This document shows positions 22,507 to 22,651 of a stretch of DNA of 22,651 nucleotides, piece after piece (within the stretch, counting starts at the first letter, position 1; every line of letters starts with the position of its first letter). The notes below the pieces were generated by a model that did not search any database, was not told the origin of the DNA, and was given only the letters and a program-made list of their open reading frames with translations. Source of the DNA: RGIG9114 sp045592865 (GTDB taxonomy: Bacteria > Bacillota > Clostridia > Oscillospirales > JAGBHD01); assembly GCA_045592865.1 (NCBI GenBank), contig JAZNVP010000055.1:1-22651 (forward strand), written 5' to 3'. A program made the position numbers and the translations under genes.

Positions 22507-22651
22507 GATTCGTCGGCAGAGCCGACACCGCACCTATTACCTCTTCACTCTTCACTATTACTTAAAAAAAGAACCACCCTCTGAACAAGTCCATTAAAAA
22601 CGGACAATAGAAAAAAAGAGCCTCCTATGGTAGAATAGAAGAAACTACCAT
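22507..22651. repeat. Non-coding tail with repeat-like sequence and a cut inverted repeat
   Basis: No gene is visible. It holds a perfect 6-bp hairpin GTCGGC/GCCGAC (22512-22526), a short tandem CTCTTCACTCTTCACT (22540-22555 approximately), then an A-rich segment. A second inverted repeat, ATGGTAG (22627-22633) with CTACCAT (22645-22651), ends exactly at the window edge. TATGGTAGAAT (22626-22636) resembles an extended -10 promoter. It may be the edge of a dispersed repeat or mobile element. This is suggested by appearance only. Confidence 0.4.

Noticed and set aside
1..22651. CRISPR array, tRNA, rRNA, prophage or toxin-antitoxin genes
   Set aside because: No repeated spacer pattern, cloverleaf, rRNA segment, integrase or small paired ORFs with matching signals were seen; gaps between genes are all under 200 bases.

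Overview
The window looks like chromosome of a low-to-mid GC Gram-positive anaerobe of the Clostridia (Bacillota), probably a gut-type Oscillospirales-like lineage. The grounds are a Clostridia-type dcw (division and cell wall) cluster headed by mraZ, a class B PBP with two PASTA domains, an A-type flavodiiron protein, strong AGGAGG ribosome binding sites, and frequent GTG and TTG starts. The lineage is an inference from gene content and protein style; no rRNA is present to settle it.

Layout. (1) 1-1196, plus strand: the 3' part of a hypothetical protein resembling a TIM-barrel glycosidase, then ruvX; a bidirectional terminator follows at 1203-1230. (2) 1244-14828, minus strand, read right to left: mraZ, rsmH, ftsL-like, PASTA class B PBP (ftsI/spoVD type), murE, murF, mraY, ftsW/spoVE-type SEDS gene, murG, murA, divIB/ftsQ, ftsZ. 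This operon starts at a good sigma-A promoter with a three-copy MraZ operator. ftsZ has an additional promoter of its own. murD, murB, murC and ftsA are not in the window. (3) 15026-18313, minus strand: licD, a FemABX-family gene and a GT4 glycosyltransferase, a small surface-polymer cassette ending in an intrinsic terminator. (4) 18380-20404, minus strand: ktrA/trkA-type and trkH/ktrB-type potassium uptake genes. (5) 20546-22463, plus strand: a ZIP metal transporter and a flavodiiron protein, ending in a long hairpin terminator. (6) 22507-22651: non-coding, with repeat-like sequence and an inverted repeat cut by the window edge.

How it works together. MurA, MurE, MurF, MraY and MurG cover much of lipid II synthesis. 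The SEDS protein and the PBP polymerise and cross-link septal peptidoglycan. DivIB and the FtsL-like protein are bitopic divisome proteins, and FtsZ is the cytoskeletal ring. MurE carries the DNPR signature that predicts meso-diaminopimelate in the stem peptide.

The most unusual things are regulatory: a 10-bp-phased set of MraZ boxes, with 10-bp-phased A7 tracts just upstream of the same promoter; and a roughly 120-nt leader between ftsL and the PBP gene with mutually exclusive hairpins and a five-codon ORF. Among the proteins, the FtsZ C-terminal tail lacks the usual IPxFLR-type peptide. I found no evidence for a wholly new multi-gene system, CRISPR array, tRNA or rRNA. Apart from these points the region is a rather ordinary housekeeping locus.
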